NCBI RefSeq assembly: GCF_003719305.1
Contig: NZ_RARC01000001.1
Location: 248,001 to 312,000, forward strand
DNA from: Mycolicibacterium stellerae
GTDB lineage: Bacteria; Actinomycetota; Actinomycetes; Mycobacteriales; Mycobacteriaceae
Direction of reading: 5' to 3'
Length of the DNA stretch: 64,000 bases
Translations under genes and position numbers: made by a program
Shown: piece after piece, positions 7,911-16,337 of the stretch
Layout of the letters: every line of letters starts with the position of its first letter
Numbering within the stretch: position 1 is the first letter of the stretch
The notes under the pieces: generated by a model
Told to the model about the DNA's origin: nothing
The model's database searches: none
What the model saw: only the letters and a program-made list of their open reading frames with translations

Positions 7911-9956
7911 CTACTTGCGGAGCGCGTTCTCGAGCCACGGCGTCAGCCAGTTCACCGCTTCCGGCGTTGGGTGCAGCCCGTCGATACGCATCTTGATGCC
8001 GTCGATCCTGTTGGTGTAAACGCCGTCGGGACCCAGCTTCTCGTTGAGATCGAGCACGGACGCGTACTTGCGCTGGCCGACGACACGGCGCAACAAGGTG
8101 TTCCACTCGTCGACGCGATCGGGCTCGTCCTCCGGGTAGAGCGACCCGTCCGGCTGTTCGCCGCGCCTGTTGTACGGGGTGGTCGTCACGACGACGCGGG
8201 CGCCGGTGGATCCGAGGATGTCCAGCGCGCGGCGCAGTTCGCCTGCGATGTACCCGTCGAAGCCCGGATCGCCGACGTGTGTCCAGTGCCCTTCGTTGAC
8301 GCGGTCGACGGTCTCCCAGCGGCCGATGATGAGCAGCACAACGTCGGGCTTGGCGTGGCTGATCCGCTGGGCCCAGCGGGCAGGCCAGGTCTCGCATTCG
8401 GGCTTCTGGGTGAGCGTCTCGCCGGTTGACCGGTACGGCCCGCCGCGGGCGATGCCGCAACCGATGGTGGTGTAGTCGATGAACTTGAACCCCGGCGTCG
8501 GCGGCAGGTAGCGCATCATCGTCCACGCCATCGAGTCCCCGAACACCGCGACCGTGCGGGTACCCGGCGCAGGTGCAGCGTTCCCGCCGATCTCGACCGG
8601 CACCTCCGGCTGCACGGCGGCGGCGAGGACGTCGGGACCCTGGCGGCCTTCACCGGCCTGCTTGATGTCGACAGGCACCACGACCATCGTCGCGACCGCA
8701 GCGGTCGCCAACGTCGCGACGGCAAGCCGCAGCTGCGGAACATGCACCGGCCGCCAGCGCTTGATCGGCTGCTCGATCAGCCACCACGACATCGCGGCCA
8801 GAGTCACCGTCGCGAGCGCCCGGACCGCGAACAGCTCCATGCCCGTCAGGCCGGTGCGTTCGCCGTTGAGCGCGAGGAATACCGGCCAGTGCCACAGGTA
8901 CACGCCGTAGGAGATCATGCCAAGCCACACCAGCGGCGGAAGCGCAAGCACCCGCGCGACGAGCCCGCGCTGCTCCAGCGCCACCGGGGCGACGATGAAG
9001 ACCGCAGCGACGGCCACCACGGTCAGCAGTCCGCGGCGGAACTCAGGGGCGGTGCCGGTCGCGAAGTGCGCGACGACCCCGAGCATCGTCAGCCCGATGA
9101 CCGGGAGTATCTGCGCGATCCAGCGGCCCCAGCGCGGCCGGATCTGCCTGCCGTAGCGGGCCAGCTCCGACCAGTCGCGCACCAACAGCGCTGCCGCGGC
9201 GGCGCCGACGAGCAGCGCCTGCACGCGGGTGTCGGTGCCGAAGTAGACGCGGTTGAGCGACGAGTCCGACACCATCAGGAGCGCCGCGGCCGCCGACGCC
9301 GCCGCACCCGCGATGGCGATGCCCGCGACGGCCATCCGGACGGTCCGCAGCTTCGGCCGGGTGTCTCGGTGCCTGGTGAGCAACGCGAGCAGCACGGCGA
9401 CGGCCACCAGCACCAGCGGCCACACGACGTAGTACTGCTCCTCGACCGCGAGCGACCAGGTGTGCTGCAGCGGCGACGGCGGGTCGCCCTGCGTGAAGTA
9501 GTCCGTGCGGCGGAACACGAAGACCCAGTTGGCTGCCCAGAAGAAGGCGGCGACGGCGTCGTCGCGCACGGCGCTGACCGCTTCGGACGGGAACACTTCG
9601 CGCAGTACGACGACCGTCATCACGACGACGATCAACGCAGGCAGCAGCCGTCGGGCGCGGCGCACCCAGAACGCAGGCAGGTCTATCCCGCCGGTGCGGC
9701 CAAGCTCCTCGAGAAGCAGCGAGGTGATCAGGAATCCGCTAAGCACGAAGAACACGTCGACGCCGATGAATCCGCCGGGAACGCCGGGGATTCCGCCGTG
9801 ATCGGCGAGCACAAGCGCGACCGCCAACGCGCGGATGCCGTCCAGCGCAGGGATGCCTGCCGGACCGCCGGTGCCACGCCGAGGTCGAGGCGACGCCCTC
9901 GGGGCGCCCCGATCGACGGCGCGCTCGGGCGGCGCGACCCACCGGTGGCCACTCAC
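7911..9956 (-). CDS. acyltransferase-3/SGNH fusion membrane protein (OafA-like)
   Basis: 681 residues. The N-terminal acyltransferase-3 domain has ~10 membrane spans and conserved motifs (LDGIRALAVALVLADH with the catalytic-type His, GGFIGVDVFFVLSGFLIT, QHTWSLAVEEQYY). The C-terminal ~270 residues are an extracytoplasmic SGNH hydrolase-like domain (VFGDSMAW block I with Ser; DGLHPT block V with Asp and His). Such proteins O-acylate cell-envelope glycans or glycolipids; the acceptor here is unknown. The GTG at 9956 is chosen because translation further upstream would run through the intergenic hairpin and antisense to gabD. Confidence 0.9.
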   Translation of the reverse strand: MSGHRWVAPPERAVDRGAPRASPRPRRGTGGPAGIPALDGIRALAVALVLADHGGIPGVPGGFIGVDVFFVLSGFLITSLLLEELGRTGGIDLPAFWVRRARRLLPALIVVVMTVVVLREVFPSEAVSAVRDDAVAAFFWAANWVFVFRRTDYFTQGDPPSPLQHTWSLAVEEQYYVVWPLVLVAVAVLLALLTRHRDTRPKLRTVRMAVAGIAIAGAAASAAAALLMVSDSSLNRVYFGTDTRVQALLVGAAAAALLVRDWSELARYGRQIRPRWGRWIAQILPVIGLTMLGVVAHFATGTAPEFRRGLLTVVAVAAVFIVAPVALEQRGLVARVLALPPLVWLGMISYGVYLWHWPVFLALNGERTGLTGMELFAVRALATVTLAAMSWWLIEQPIKRWRPVHVPQLRLAVATLATAAVATMVVVPVDIKQAGEGRQGPDVLAAAVQPEVPVEIGGNAAPAPGTRTVAVFGDSMAWTMMRYLPPTPGFKFIDYTTIGCGIARGGPYRSTGETLTQKPECETWPARWAQRISHAKPDVVLLIIGRWETVDRVNEGHWTHVGDPGFDGYIAGELRRALDILGSTGARVVVTTTPYNRRGEQPDGSLYPEDEPDRVDEWNTLLRRVVGQRKYASVLDLNEKLGPDGVYTNRIDGIKMRIDGLHPTPEAVNWLTPWLENALRK

Positions 9957-9973
9957 CGATGGAATCTTTCCCG

Positions 9974-10035
9974 CGCGAGCAGACGCAAAAGTCCCCGACA
10001 CGCCGAGCGCCGGGGAGCTTTTGCGTCTGCTCGCG
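9974..10035. repeat. long near-perfect inverted repeat between gabD and the acyltransferase gene
   Basis: The arm at 9974-9996 (CGCGAGCAGACGCAAAAGTCCCC is 23 nt; core GCGAGCAGACGCAAAAG) pairs with 10012-10035 with a single-base bulge and a 15-nt loop. The loop holds GACACGCCGAGCGC. It starts 17 nt after the gabD stop and can serve as a strong terminator-like stem. Its core looks like an intergenic repeat I have seen in other mycobacteria (memory, unchecked). Confidence 0.65.
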
Positions 10036-10051
10036 GGTTGGGCCCAGATCG

Positions 10052-11500
10052 CTACTTGGTCAGCGCTATGTACTTCGTCTCGAGGTACTCGTCGATGCCC
10101 TCGAATCCGCCTTCCCTGCCGAAGCCGGATTCCTTGACGCCGCCGAACGGCGCGGCCGGGTCGGAGATCACTCCGCGGTTGACGCCGACCATGCCGGCCT
10201 CGATGCCCTCGGAGACCCGAAGGGCGCGGTCGAGGTCGCGGGTGTAGATGTAGGCGGCCAGGCCGTACTCGGTGTCGTTGGCGGCGGCCACGCCCTCCTC
10301 CTCGGTATCGAAACCGGTGATCGGGGCGACCGGCCCGAAGACCTCCTCCTTGAGGATGCGGGCGTCGGCGGGCACGTCGGCCAGCACCGTGGCGGGGTAG
10401 AAGTTGCCGGGGCCGCCGGGTGCGACGCCGCCGACGGCGACGGTTGCACCCCGCGAGACGGCGTCGGACACCAGGTCGGCGACGGTGGCCACCTGCTTGG
10501 CGTTGATCAGCGGGCCGAGCGTGGACGACGAGTCGAGGCCGTTCCCGACGGTGAACTCGCTCATCCGCTTGACCAGCTTCTCGGTGAACTCCTCGCGCAC
10601 GGAGTTGGCGACGTGGAAGCGGTTGGCCGCCGTGCAGGCTTCGCCGCCATTGCGCATCTTGGCCAGGATCGCGCCGTCGACGGCGGCGTCCACGTCGGCG
10701 TCGTCGAACACCACGAACGGGGCGTTGCCGCCCAGCTCCATCGACTGTCGAAGCAGCGCATCGGATGCCTGCTTTGCCAGCGCCTTGCCAACGCCCGTCG
10801 AGCCGGTGAAGGTCAGTTTGCGCAGGCGGCCGTCGTCGATCAGAGCGGTGGTCACCTCGCCGGGGTGCTTCGTGGGCAGCACCGAAAGCACGCCCTTTGG
10901 CAGGCCCGCCTCGTCCATCAGCTTGGCCAGCAGCAGCATCGTCAGCGGTGTCTCCTGGGCGGGCTTGACGATCATCGTGCAGCCGGCCGCCACCGCGGGC
11001 CCGATCTTGCGGGTGCCCATCGCCAGCGGGAAGTTCCACGGGGTGATCGCGTAGCAGGGCCCGACGGCCTGCTTGGTGACGATGATGCGACCGGTGCCTG
11101 CCGGGCTCGGCGTGTAGCGGCCGTGGATGCGCACGGCCTCTTCGGCGAACCAGCGGAAGAACTCCGAGCCGTATTTGACCTCGCCCATGCTCTCGGGCAG
11201 CACCTTGCCCATCTCCAACGTCATCAACGTGGCGATGTCCTCGGCGCGTTCGCTGATCTTCTCGAACACCGCCCGCAGCACCTCGCCGCGTTCGCGTGGC
11301 GGCGTTGCCGCCCATTCCGCCTGCACCCCGGCCGCGGCATCGAGCGCGGCGATCGCGTCCTCTGCTGTGGCGTTGGCGACCGAGGTCAGCACCGAGTCGT
11401 CGGACGGGTCGAGGACGTCGAACGTCGACGACGCCTCACGCTCCTCCCCGCCGATCCACAGGCCGGTGGGAACTGACTTCAGCAGCGCGTTCTTATCCAT
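10052..11500 (-). CDS. gabD: succinate-semialdehyde dehydrogenase
   Basis: 482 residues, aldehyde dehydrogenase superfamily, close to GabD in length and layout. Visible active-site residues are Asn156 (TPWNFP), Glu255 (ELGGNAPF) and catalytic Cys289 ([11 protein letters not shown]); GSTGVGK is the NAD(P) loop. It would oxidise succinate semialdehyde to succinate, feeding the TCA cycle. GAGGGAG sits 7 nt before the ATG. It is divergent from pgi (48 bp) and followed by a long inverted repeat. Substrate assignment rests on overall resemblance; another aldehyde is possible. Confidence 0.85.
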   Translation of the reverse strand: MDKNALLKSVPTGLWIGGEEREASSTFDVLDPSDDSVLTSVANATAEDAIAALDAAAGVQAEWAATPPRERGEVLRAVFEKISERAEDIATLMTLEMGKVLPESMGEVKYGSEFFRWFAEEAVRIHGRYTPSPAGTGRIIVTKQAVGPCYAITPWNFPLAMGTRKIGPAVAAGCTMIVKPAQETPLTMLLLAKLMDEAGLPKGVLSVLPTKHPGEVTTALIDDGRLRKLTFTGSTGVGKALAKQASDALLRQSMELGGNAPFVVFDDADVDAAVDGAILAKMRNGGEACTAANRFHVANSVREEFTEKLVKRMSEFTVGNGLDSSSTLGPLINAKQVATVADLVSDAVSRGATVAVGGVAPGGPGNFYPATVLADVPADARILKEEVFGPVAPITGFDTEEEGVAAANDTEYGLAAYIYTRDLDRALRVSEGIEAGMVGVNRGVISDPAAPFGGVKESGFGREGGFEGIDEYLETKYIALTK

Positions 11501-11535
11501 AACTCCCTCTTACACCTTTGGTCAATTAGCCGCAC

Positions 11536-11541
11536 TAGGGT
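11536..11541 (+). promoter_or_regulatory. -10 box of a leaderless pgi promoter
   Basis: TAGGGT is followed by 7 nt (CGGGAGT) and the pgi ATG, which places the transcription start at the start codon, as in leaderless mycobacterial transcripts. Confidence 0.5.
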
Positions 11542-11548
11542 CGGGAGT

Positions 11549-13216
11549 ATGACCGCCGACTTGCAGCACATCCCGGACATCTCGGCCACCCCAGCATGGC
11601 AGGCCCTGGCACGGCATCACGATCAGATTCGAGACAAACATATCCGCGAACTGTTCGACGAGGATCCGGCCCGCGGTACCGAACTGGCATTGACAGTCGG
11701 CGACCTCTACATCGACTACAGCAAGCACCGGATCACCCGCGAAACGCTGAGACTGCTGATCGATCTCGCGACGGCCGCCGGCCTCGAGCAACACCGCGAC
11801 GCGATGTTCTCCGGCGTGCACATCAACACCTCCGAGGACCGCGCCGTCCTGCACACCGCGCTTCGGCAGCCGCGGGGCGTCGAGTTGACCGTCGACGGCC
11901 AGGACGTCGTGACCGACGTGCACGAGGTGCTGGACCGGATGGGTGAGTTCACCGACCGGCTGCGCAGCGGCGAGTGGACCGGCGCGACGGGCGAGCGGAT
12001 CACCACCGTCGTCAACATCGGCATCGGAGGCTCCGACCTGGGGCCGGTGATGGTCTACGCCGCGCTGCGCCACTACGCCGACGCGGGCATCTCGTGCCGG
12101 TTCGTTTCCAACGTCGATCCCGCCGACCTGGTGGCGAAGTTGGCCGGACTCGAGCCTGCCACAACGCTTTTCATCGTCGCGTCGAAGACGTTCTCCACGC
12201 TGGAGACGCTGACGAATGCGACGGCAGCGCGGCGGTGGCTGACCGATGTACTCGGCGACGCCGCGGTGTCCAAGCATTTCGTCGCGGTGTCGACGAACAA
12301 GAAGCTCGTCGACGAATTCGGCATCAACACCGACAACATGTTCGGCTTCTGGGATTGGGTCGGCGGCCGGTACTCGGTCGACTCGGCGATCGGCCTTTCG
12401 GTGATGGCGGCCATCGGCAAGGAGCGGTTCGCCGAATTCCTCGCCGGCTTCCATATCGTCGACGAACACTTCAAGACCGCGCCGCTGGAGGCGAATGCGC
12501 CTGCGCTGCTTGGCCTTATCGGGCTCTGGTACAACAACTTCTTCGGCGCCCAGTCGCGCGCGGTGCTGCCCTACTCCAACGACATGTCCCGCTTCGCCGC
12601 CTATCTGCAGCAGCTGACGATGGAGTCCAACGGCAAGTCCGTGCACGCCGACGGGTCGCCTGTCACCACCGACACCGGCGAGATATTCTGGGGCGAACCG
12701 GGAACCAACGGCCAGCACGCGTTCTACCAACTGCTGCACCAGGGCACGCGCCTGATCCCCGCCGACTTCATCGGGTTCAGCCAGCCTACCGACGACCTGG
12801 CCACCGCCGACGGCACCGGCAGCATGCACGACCTGTTGATGAGCAACTTCTTCGCGCAGACGCAGGTGCTGGCCTTCGGCAAGACCGCCGAGGAGATCGC
12901 CGCGGAGGGCACACCGCCAGAGGTGGTGCCGCACAAGGTGATGCCGGGCAACCGACCGTCGACGTCGATCCTCGGCACCCAGTTGACGCCGTCGATCATC
13001 GGCCAGCTGATCGCGCTCTACGAACACGAAGTGTTCACCGAGGGTGTCATCTGGGGCATCGACTCGTTCGACCAGTGGGGTGTGGAGCTGGGCAAGACGC
13101 AGGCGAAGGCGCTGCTGCCGGTGCTCACCGGTGATGCGTCGCCGCCCAAGCAGTCGGACAGCTCAACCGACGCGCTCGTGCGGCACTACCGCGCCGAGCG
13201 CGGTAGAACGGCCTGA
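11549..13216 (+). CDS. pgi: glucose-6-phosphate isomerase
   Basis: 555 residues, usual length. It interconverts glucose 6-phosphate and fructose 6-phosphate. Both family signatures are visible: [20 protein letters not shown] near residue 266 and [18 protein letters not shown] near residue 496. The catalytic Glu is in the [20 protein letters not shown] region. It corresponds to M. tuberculosis Rv0946c. Divergent from gabD, with a probable leaderless promoter. Confidence 0.98.
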   Translation: MTADLQHIPDISATPAWQALARHHDQIRDKHIRELFDEDPARGTELALTVGDLYIDYSKHRITRETLRLLIDLATAAGLEQHRDAMFSGVHINTSEDRAVLHTALRQPRGVELTVDGQDVVTDVHEVLDRMGEFTDRLRSGEWTGATGERITTVVNIGIGGSDLGPVMVYAALRHYADAGISCRFVSNVDPADLVAKLAGLEPATTLFIVASKTFSTLETLTNATAARRWLTDVLGDAAVSKHFVAVSTNKKLVDEFGINTDNMFGFWDWVGGRYSVDSAIGLSVMAAIGKERFAEFLAGFHIVDEHFKTAPLEANAPALLGLIGLWYNNFFGAQSRAVLPYSNDMSRFAAYLQQLTMESNGKSVHADGSPVTTDTGEIFWGEPGTNGQHAFYQLLHQGTRLIPADFIGFSQPTDDLATADGTGSMHDLLMSNFFAQTQVLAFGKTAEEIAAEGTPPEVVPHKVMPGNRPSTSILGTQLTPSIIGQLIALYEHEVFTEGVIWGIDSFDQWGVELGKTQAKALLPVLTGDASPPKQSDSSTDALVRHYRAERGRTA

Positions 13217-13253
13217 GTGCGGTTTCACGTCAAGAACTCAGGCAGTGGGCCCG

Positions 13254-13625
13254 CTACGGCGCGGGGATGCTGAGGCAGCCCACGTTCGGCACGCAGGCAC
13301 TGGCACCGCCGCGATCGGCCGCGCCGGTCGGCCCGTTCCAGAACCCGCCGCTTGCCCCACCGCCGTCGGCGGAACCAAACGGGCCGTAGGGGACATCCCC
13401 GGTCGCACCGCCGCGGTCGGCCGATGCGCTCGGGCCGTACGGGATGTTGATGTCGGCACCGCCCGCGTTGATGTTTCCGAGGCCCGAACACGCCGAGCCG
13501 TCGGCGTTCACACACGGCGGCGGAGGTGGTGGATCCGCACCGGCGGCCGGGGCAAGCGCGACCGCAGCAGACGCAGCGGCACCGGCGAACAGCACGGGTA
13601 TCAGTCGCGTAATTTTCGCCATCAT
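13254..13625 (-). CDS. small secreted Pro/Gly-rich protein (paralogue 1)
   Basis: 123 residues. A Sec signal peptide ends near residue 30 (KITRLIPVLFAGAAASAAVA, then ADPPPPPPC). The mature part is Gly/Ala/Asp-rich with four Cys that could form two disulfides (PPPPC..DGSAC and ASACVPNVGC). It starts with two consecutive ATG codons, either of which may be used. It is a clear paralogue of the protein at 13734-14051: same signal type, same PPPPPPC-x5-DG-x2-C block and same ACVP-x2-GC(P) end. Function unknown. Confidence 0.75.
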   Translation of the reverse strand: MMAKITRLIPVLFAGAAASAAVALAPAAGADPPPPPPCVNADGSACSGLGNINAGGADINIPYGPSASADRGGATGDVPYGPFGSADGGGASGGFWNGPTGAADRGGASACVPNVGCLSIPAP

Positions 13626-13733
13626 GATCTTGGTTTACCACCAAAACGACGAACGCGACAACAGCACCGTCGATCGTGCTGTCGCCGCGTTTGTCAGGCG
13701 CTATTCGATTGTCGGACTACAGGTTTGCCAGAG

Positions 13734-14051
13734 TTACGGTGTCACGACCCGACACGGGCCACCGGGGACACAGGCTTCAGCGCCGCCGGGGCCGAAAACG
13801 GCCCACGGCCCGCCGGGAATGCTGGCCGAACCGGTGCCGTCGGGATGCGCCATCGCGCCAGGTCCGCCGGGCACTTCAGCGCCTGCACCCTCGGGTCCAG
13901 CCGCGGGTGCGCATGGCGTGCCGTCTGGGTTGAAGCACGGCGGCGGGGGTGGCGGGTCGTCTGCGGCGGCAATCGGTGCGAGCGCGATCGACGATGCCGC
14001 AGCGCCCGCGAACAACATGGACGTCATTGCTTTTTTCAGTGTCGCGTTCAT
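13734..14051 (-). CDS. small secreted Pro/Gly-rich protein (paralogue 2)
   Basis: 105 residues. Signal peptide (KKAMTSMLFAGAAASSIALA) with cleavage near AAADD, then PPPPPPC, DGTPC, Gly/Pro-rich repeats such as PGGPGA and PGGPWA, and a closing ACVPGGPC. It lies upstream of its paralogue on the same strand (108 bp apart), consistent with tandem duplication and divergence. Exported, probably wall-associated or released; no function recognised. Confidence 0.75.
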   Translation of the reverse strand: MNATLKKAMTSMLFAGAAASSIALAPIAAADDPPPPPPCFNPDGTPCAPAAGPEGAGAEVPGGPGAMAHPDGTGSASIPGGPWAVFGPGGAEACVPGGPCRVVTP

Positions 14052-14098
14052 GCATTTTGGCTACCCGCGACCGCGGAATTCCTAAACCTTAAGTTTGT

Positions 14099-14848
14099 CT
14101 AAGCAAACGGCTTCGTCAGGCGCGGTGGTAACACCTTCATCAGCTGCACCAGCGGCCCCCATGGCCACCACGGCACCGCCGCCCGGCCGGTTTCGCGCTC
14201 GATGGCGTTGACCATCGCCTTGGTTCCGGTCTCGTTGTCGACCATCAACATCGTCGAACCCGACTTGGCCGTCATCTCCGATTCGATGTAGCCGGGCTCA
14301 AGGACCGTCACCTTGATCGGGCCGCTTGGATACTCGGCGCGCAGCGATTCGCCCAGCGACGACACGCCCGCCTTGCTCGCGGCGTAGGCGGCCTTGACGC
14401 CGGGCACCCCCTTGTTGCCGAGCACGGATGAGATCAGTACCAGGTGCCCGCCGCCGCCATTGGTGAACATCTCGATGGCGGTTTCGATCTGGACCAGCGC
14501 TGCGACCAGATTCGTCTCGATGGTCTGCTTGTTGGCCCACAGCTTGCCCGATCCCAGCGGAGCGCCCTTGCCGATGCCCGCGTTGACGATGACGCGGTCG
14601 ATGCCGCCCAGCCGGTCTTCCAGCTCGGCGAACACCTTCGGCACCTGCTCGTGGTCGTTGACGTCGAGCGTCGCTACGGCGACGGTGATTCCGGGGTGCC
14701 GCTCGGTCAGCTCGGCCTTGAGCTCGTCGAGCCGGTCAAGGCGTCGGGCGCACAGTGCGAGGTCGCGACCCATGGCGGCGAATGCCCGTGCCATGCCCGC
14801 GCCCAATCCGGAGCTGGCACCTGTGATCAAGATTTTCTGGCGAGTCAC
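14099..14848 (-). CDS. short-chain dehydrogenase/reductase
   Basis: 249 residues, classical SDR: cofactor loop TGASSGLGAGM near residue 9, NAG motif (IVNAGIG), catalytic Ser in LISSVLG and YAASK with Tyr and Lys. It fits the Rv0945 position between pgi and the Fpg-type gene. The GTG start is preceded by TAGGCT and 6 nt, so the transcript is probably leaderless. Substrate unknown; the Pro-rich C-terminal tail (PWWPWGPLVQ) suggests a hydrophobic or membrane-associated substrate, which is inference. Confidence 0.9.
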   Translation of the reverse strand: MTRQKILITGASSGLGAGMARAFAAMGRDLALCARRLDRLDELKAELTERHPGITVAVATLDVNDHEQVPKVFAELEDRLGGIDRVIVNAGIGKGAPLGSGKLWANKQTIETNLVAALVQIETAIEMFTNGGGGHLVLISSVLGNKGVPGVKAAYAASKAGVSSLGESLRAEYPSGPIKVTVLEPGYIESEMTAKSGSTMLMVDNETGTKAMVNAIERETGRAAVPWWPWGPLVQLMKVLPPRLTKPFA

Positions 14849-14853
14849 CCGGA

Positions 14854-14860
14854 TAGCCTA
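14854..14860. promoter_or_regulatory. overlapping divergent -10 boxes
   Basis: TAGCCT on the plus strand (14854-14859, toward the secreted chorismate mutase) and TAGGCT on the minus strand (14860-14855, toward the SDR) share the same base pairs. The two promoters cannot be occupied together, so the genes may be expressed reciprocally. Confidence 0.45.
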
Positions 14861-14874
14861 AGCATGATGGAGCG

Positions 14875-15444
14875 ATGAGTCGTAATCGAACTGCTTTGCT
14901 GCTGGTGGCCGGGTCGCTGCTGGTGGGCGCGTTTCCCGCCACCGCAGGCGCCGAGCCCGTGAACCCGCTGTACCGCCTCGTCGACACGGCCGCGCAGCGG
15001 CTGGCGACCGCAGATCCCGTCGCGGCGTCGAAGTGGATCAACGGCGGCCCCATCACCGATGTGCAGCGCGCCAACCAGGTGCTGGACGCTGTCGGGGCCG
15101 ACGCCACCGCCCACGGCATCGAACCGCGGTACGTGCGGACGGTCTTCACCGACCAGATCAATGCCACCGAAGGCATCCAGTACACCCGATTCGGGCAGTG
15201 GAAGTTCGACCCGCCGACCGCACCGACCACCGCACCAGACCTGGCCGACTCGCGCACTGCGATCGACGGATACAACAAGACGATGGTCGACGAGATTGCG
15301 CTGCAATGGAATTCGCTGCACAGCCTGACATGTTCGGCCGAGCTGCACGAAGCGACCGACGCCGTCGCCACCGAACGTCGACTCGATCCGCTGTACCGGC
15401 AGGCGTTGTCGTCGGCGACGCGGTCCTATTGCCCGGCTACTTGA
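14875..15444 (+). CDS. secreted chorismate mutase (AroQ gamma)
   Basis: 189 residues with a cleaved Sec signal (TALLLVAGSLLVGAFPATAGA, mature from EPVNP). The mature part matches exported mycobacterial chorismate mutase Rv1885c in order of motifs: LVDTAAQRLATADPVAASKW, the helix with FTDQINATEGIQYTRFGQWK, and a C-terminal region with Cys in LTCSAEL and RSYCPAT that form the conserved disulfide. It converts chorismate to prephenate outside the cytoplasm; the purpose of that activity is unresolved. It overlaps the convergent glycosylase gene by 8 bp. Confidence 0.93.
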   Translation: MSRNRTALLLVAGSLLVGAFPATAGAEPVNPLYRLVDTAAQRLATADPVAASKWINGGPITDVQRANQVLDAVGADATAHGIEPRYVRTVFTDQINATEGIQYTRFGQWKFDPPTAPTTAPDLADSRTAIDGYNKTMVDEIALQWNSLHSLTCSAELHEATDAVATERRLDPLYRQALSSATRSYCPAT

Positions 15445-16309
15445 GCAGTCGCGACAAGCGCCGGTCGGCGAGCACCTTGCCGCCGGTCTGGCAGGTCGGG
15501 CAGTACTGAAAAGACTTGTCGGCGAACGACACTTCGCGCACCGTGTCGCCGCACACCGGACACGGCAGGCCGGTACGGGCATGTACCCGCAGGCCCGAAC
15601 GCTTCTCGCCCTTCAACGTCGCCGCCTGCTGTCCGACCGACCGCGACACGGCGTCGGTGAGCACCGAGATCATCGCGTCGTGCAGCGCCGCGAGCTGCGC
15701 GGCGGTCAGTTTGTTGGCCGTCGCGAACGGCGACAGCTTGGCCACGTGCAGGATCTCGTCGCTGTAGGCGTTGCCGATGCCCGCGATCACCTTCTGGTCG
15801 GTGATGACGGTCTTGACCCGGCCGCCCTGCGTCGCGAGCACCTCTGCCAAGCCGTCGCGCGAAAGATCCAGCGCGTCCGGGCCGAGCGCGGCGATCCCGG
15901 GGACCTTCGCGGGGTCGTCGACCAGCCAGACCGCCAACCGCTTCTGGGTGCCGGCCTCGGTCAGATCGAATCCGACGCTTTCGTCCGGTGTGCTCGGATT
16001 TTTCAAGTGCACCCGTAGCGCGATCGGCCCCTTGCCCGGCTTGAGCGGCGCCGGGGCCAACCGATCGGACCAGCGCAGCCAGCCCGCCCTAGACAGATGC
16101 GTGATCAGATGAAGGCCACCCACCTGCAAACCGAGATACTTGCCCCACCGGTTGGCGCCGGTGACGTCGCGGCCGTGTAGCGCGGTCGTCGGCGGATCGA
16201 ACGTCTTGAGTACGGATAGGGCGGACACGTCGACGCGTCCGACGGTGAGGCCGACGGCGTGCCGACGGAGGTGGTCGGCCAGGGCCTCGACCTCGGGCAG
16301 TTCCGGCAT
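15437..16309 (-). CDS. Fpg/Nei-family DNA glycosylase, full length
   Basis: 290 residues. The start is fixed by chemistry: the family's catalytic residue is the N-terminal Pro, and MPELPEVEALADHLRR begins at 16309. The helix-two-turn-helix (GIGNAYSDEILHVAKLSPF) and a complete zinc finger (CPVCG near residue 246, then CPTCQ) are present. It should excise oxidised bases and cut abasic sites. By position it matches M. tuberculosis Rv0944 (Fpg2), which as I recall is a shortened protein lacking much of this sequence; here the protein looks intact. Confidence 0.92.
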   Translation of the reverse strand: MPELPEVEALADHLRRHAVGLTVGRVDVSALSVLKTFDPPTTALHGRDVTGANRWGKYLGLQVGGLHLITHLSRAGWLRWSDRLAPAPLKPGKGPIALRVHLKNPSTPDESVGFDLTEAGTQKRLAVWLVDDPAKVPGIAALGPDALDLSRDGLAEVLATQGGRVKTVITDQKVIAGIGNAYSDEILHVAKLSPFATANKLTAAQLAALHDAMISVLTDAVSRSVGQQAATLKGEKRSGLRVHARTGLPCPVCGDTVREVSFADKSFQYCPTCQTGGKVLADRRLSRLLK

Positions 16310-16324
16310 GAAACCAGTCTGCCT

Positions 16325-16330
16325 TACCCT
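16325..16330 (+). promoter_or_regulatory. -10 box of a leaderless promoter
   Basis: TACCCT is followed by 7 nt and the ATG at 16338, making that codon the likely transcript start. This supports 16338 over the second in-frame ATG at 16353. Confidence 0.5.
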
Positions 16331-16337
16331 TCCGGAG

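Noticed and set aside
7911..11315. Single 1134-residue protein on the minus strand
   Set aside because: The N-terminal ~450 codons are out-of-frame shadow of gabD and cross an intergenic hairpin. The real protein starts near 9956 at the acyltransferase domain.
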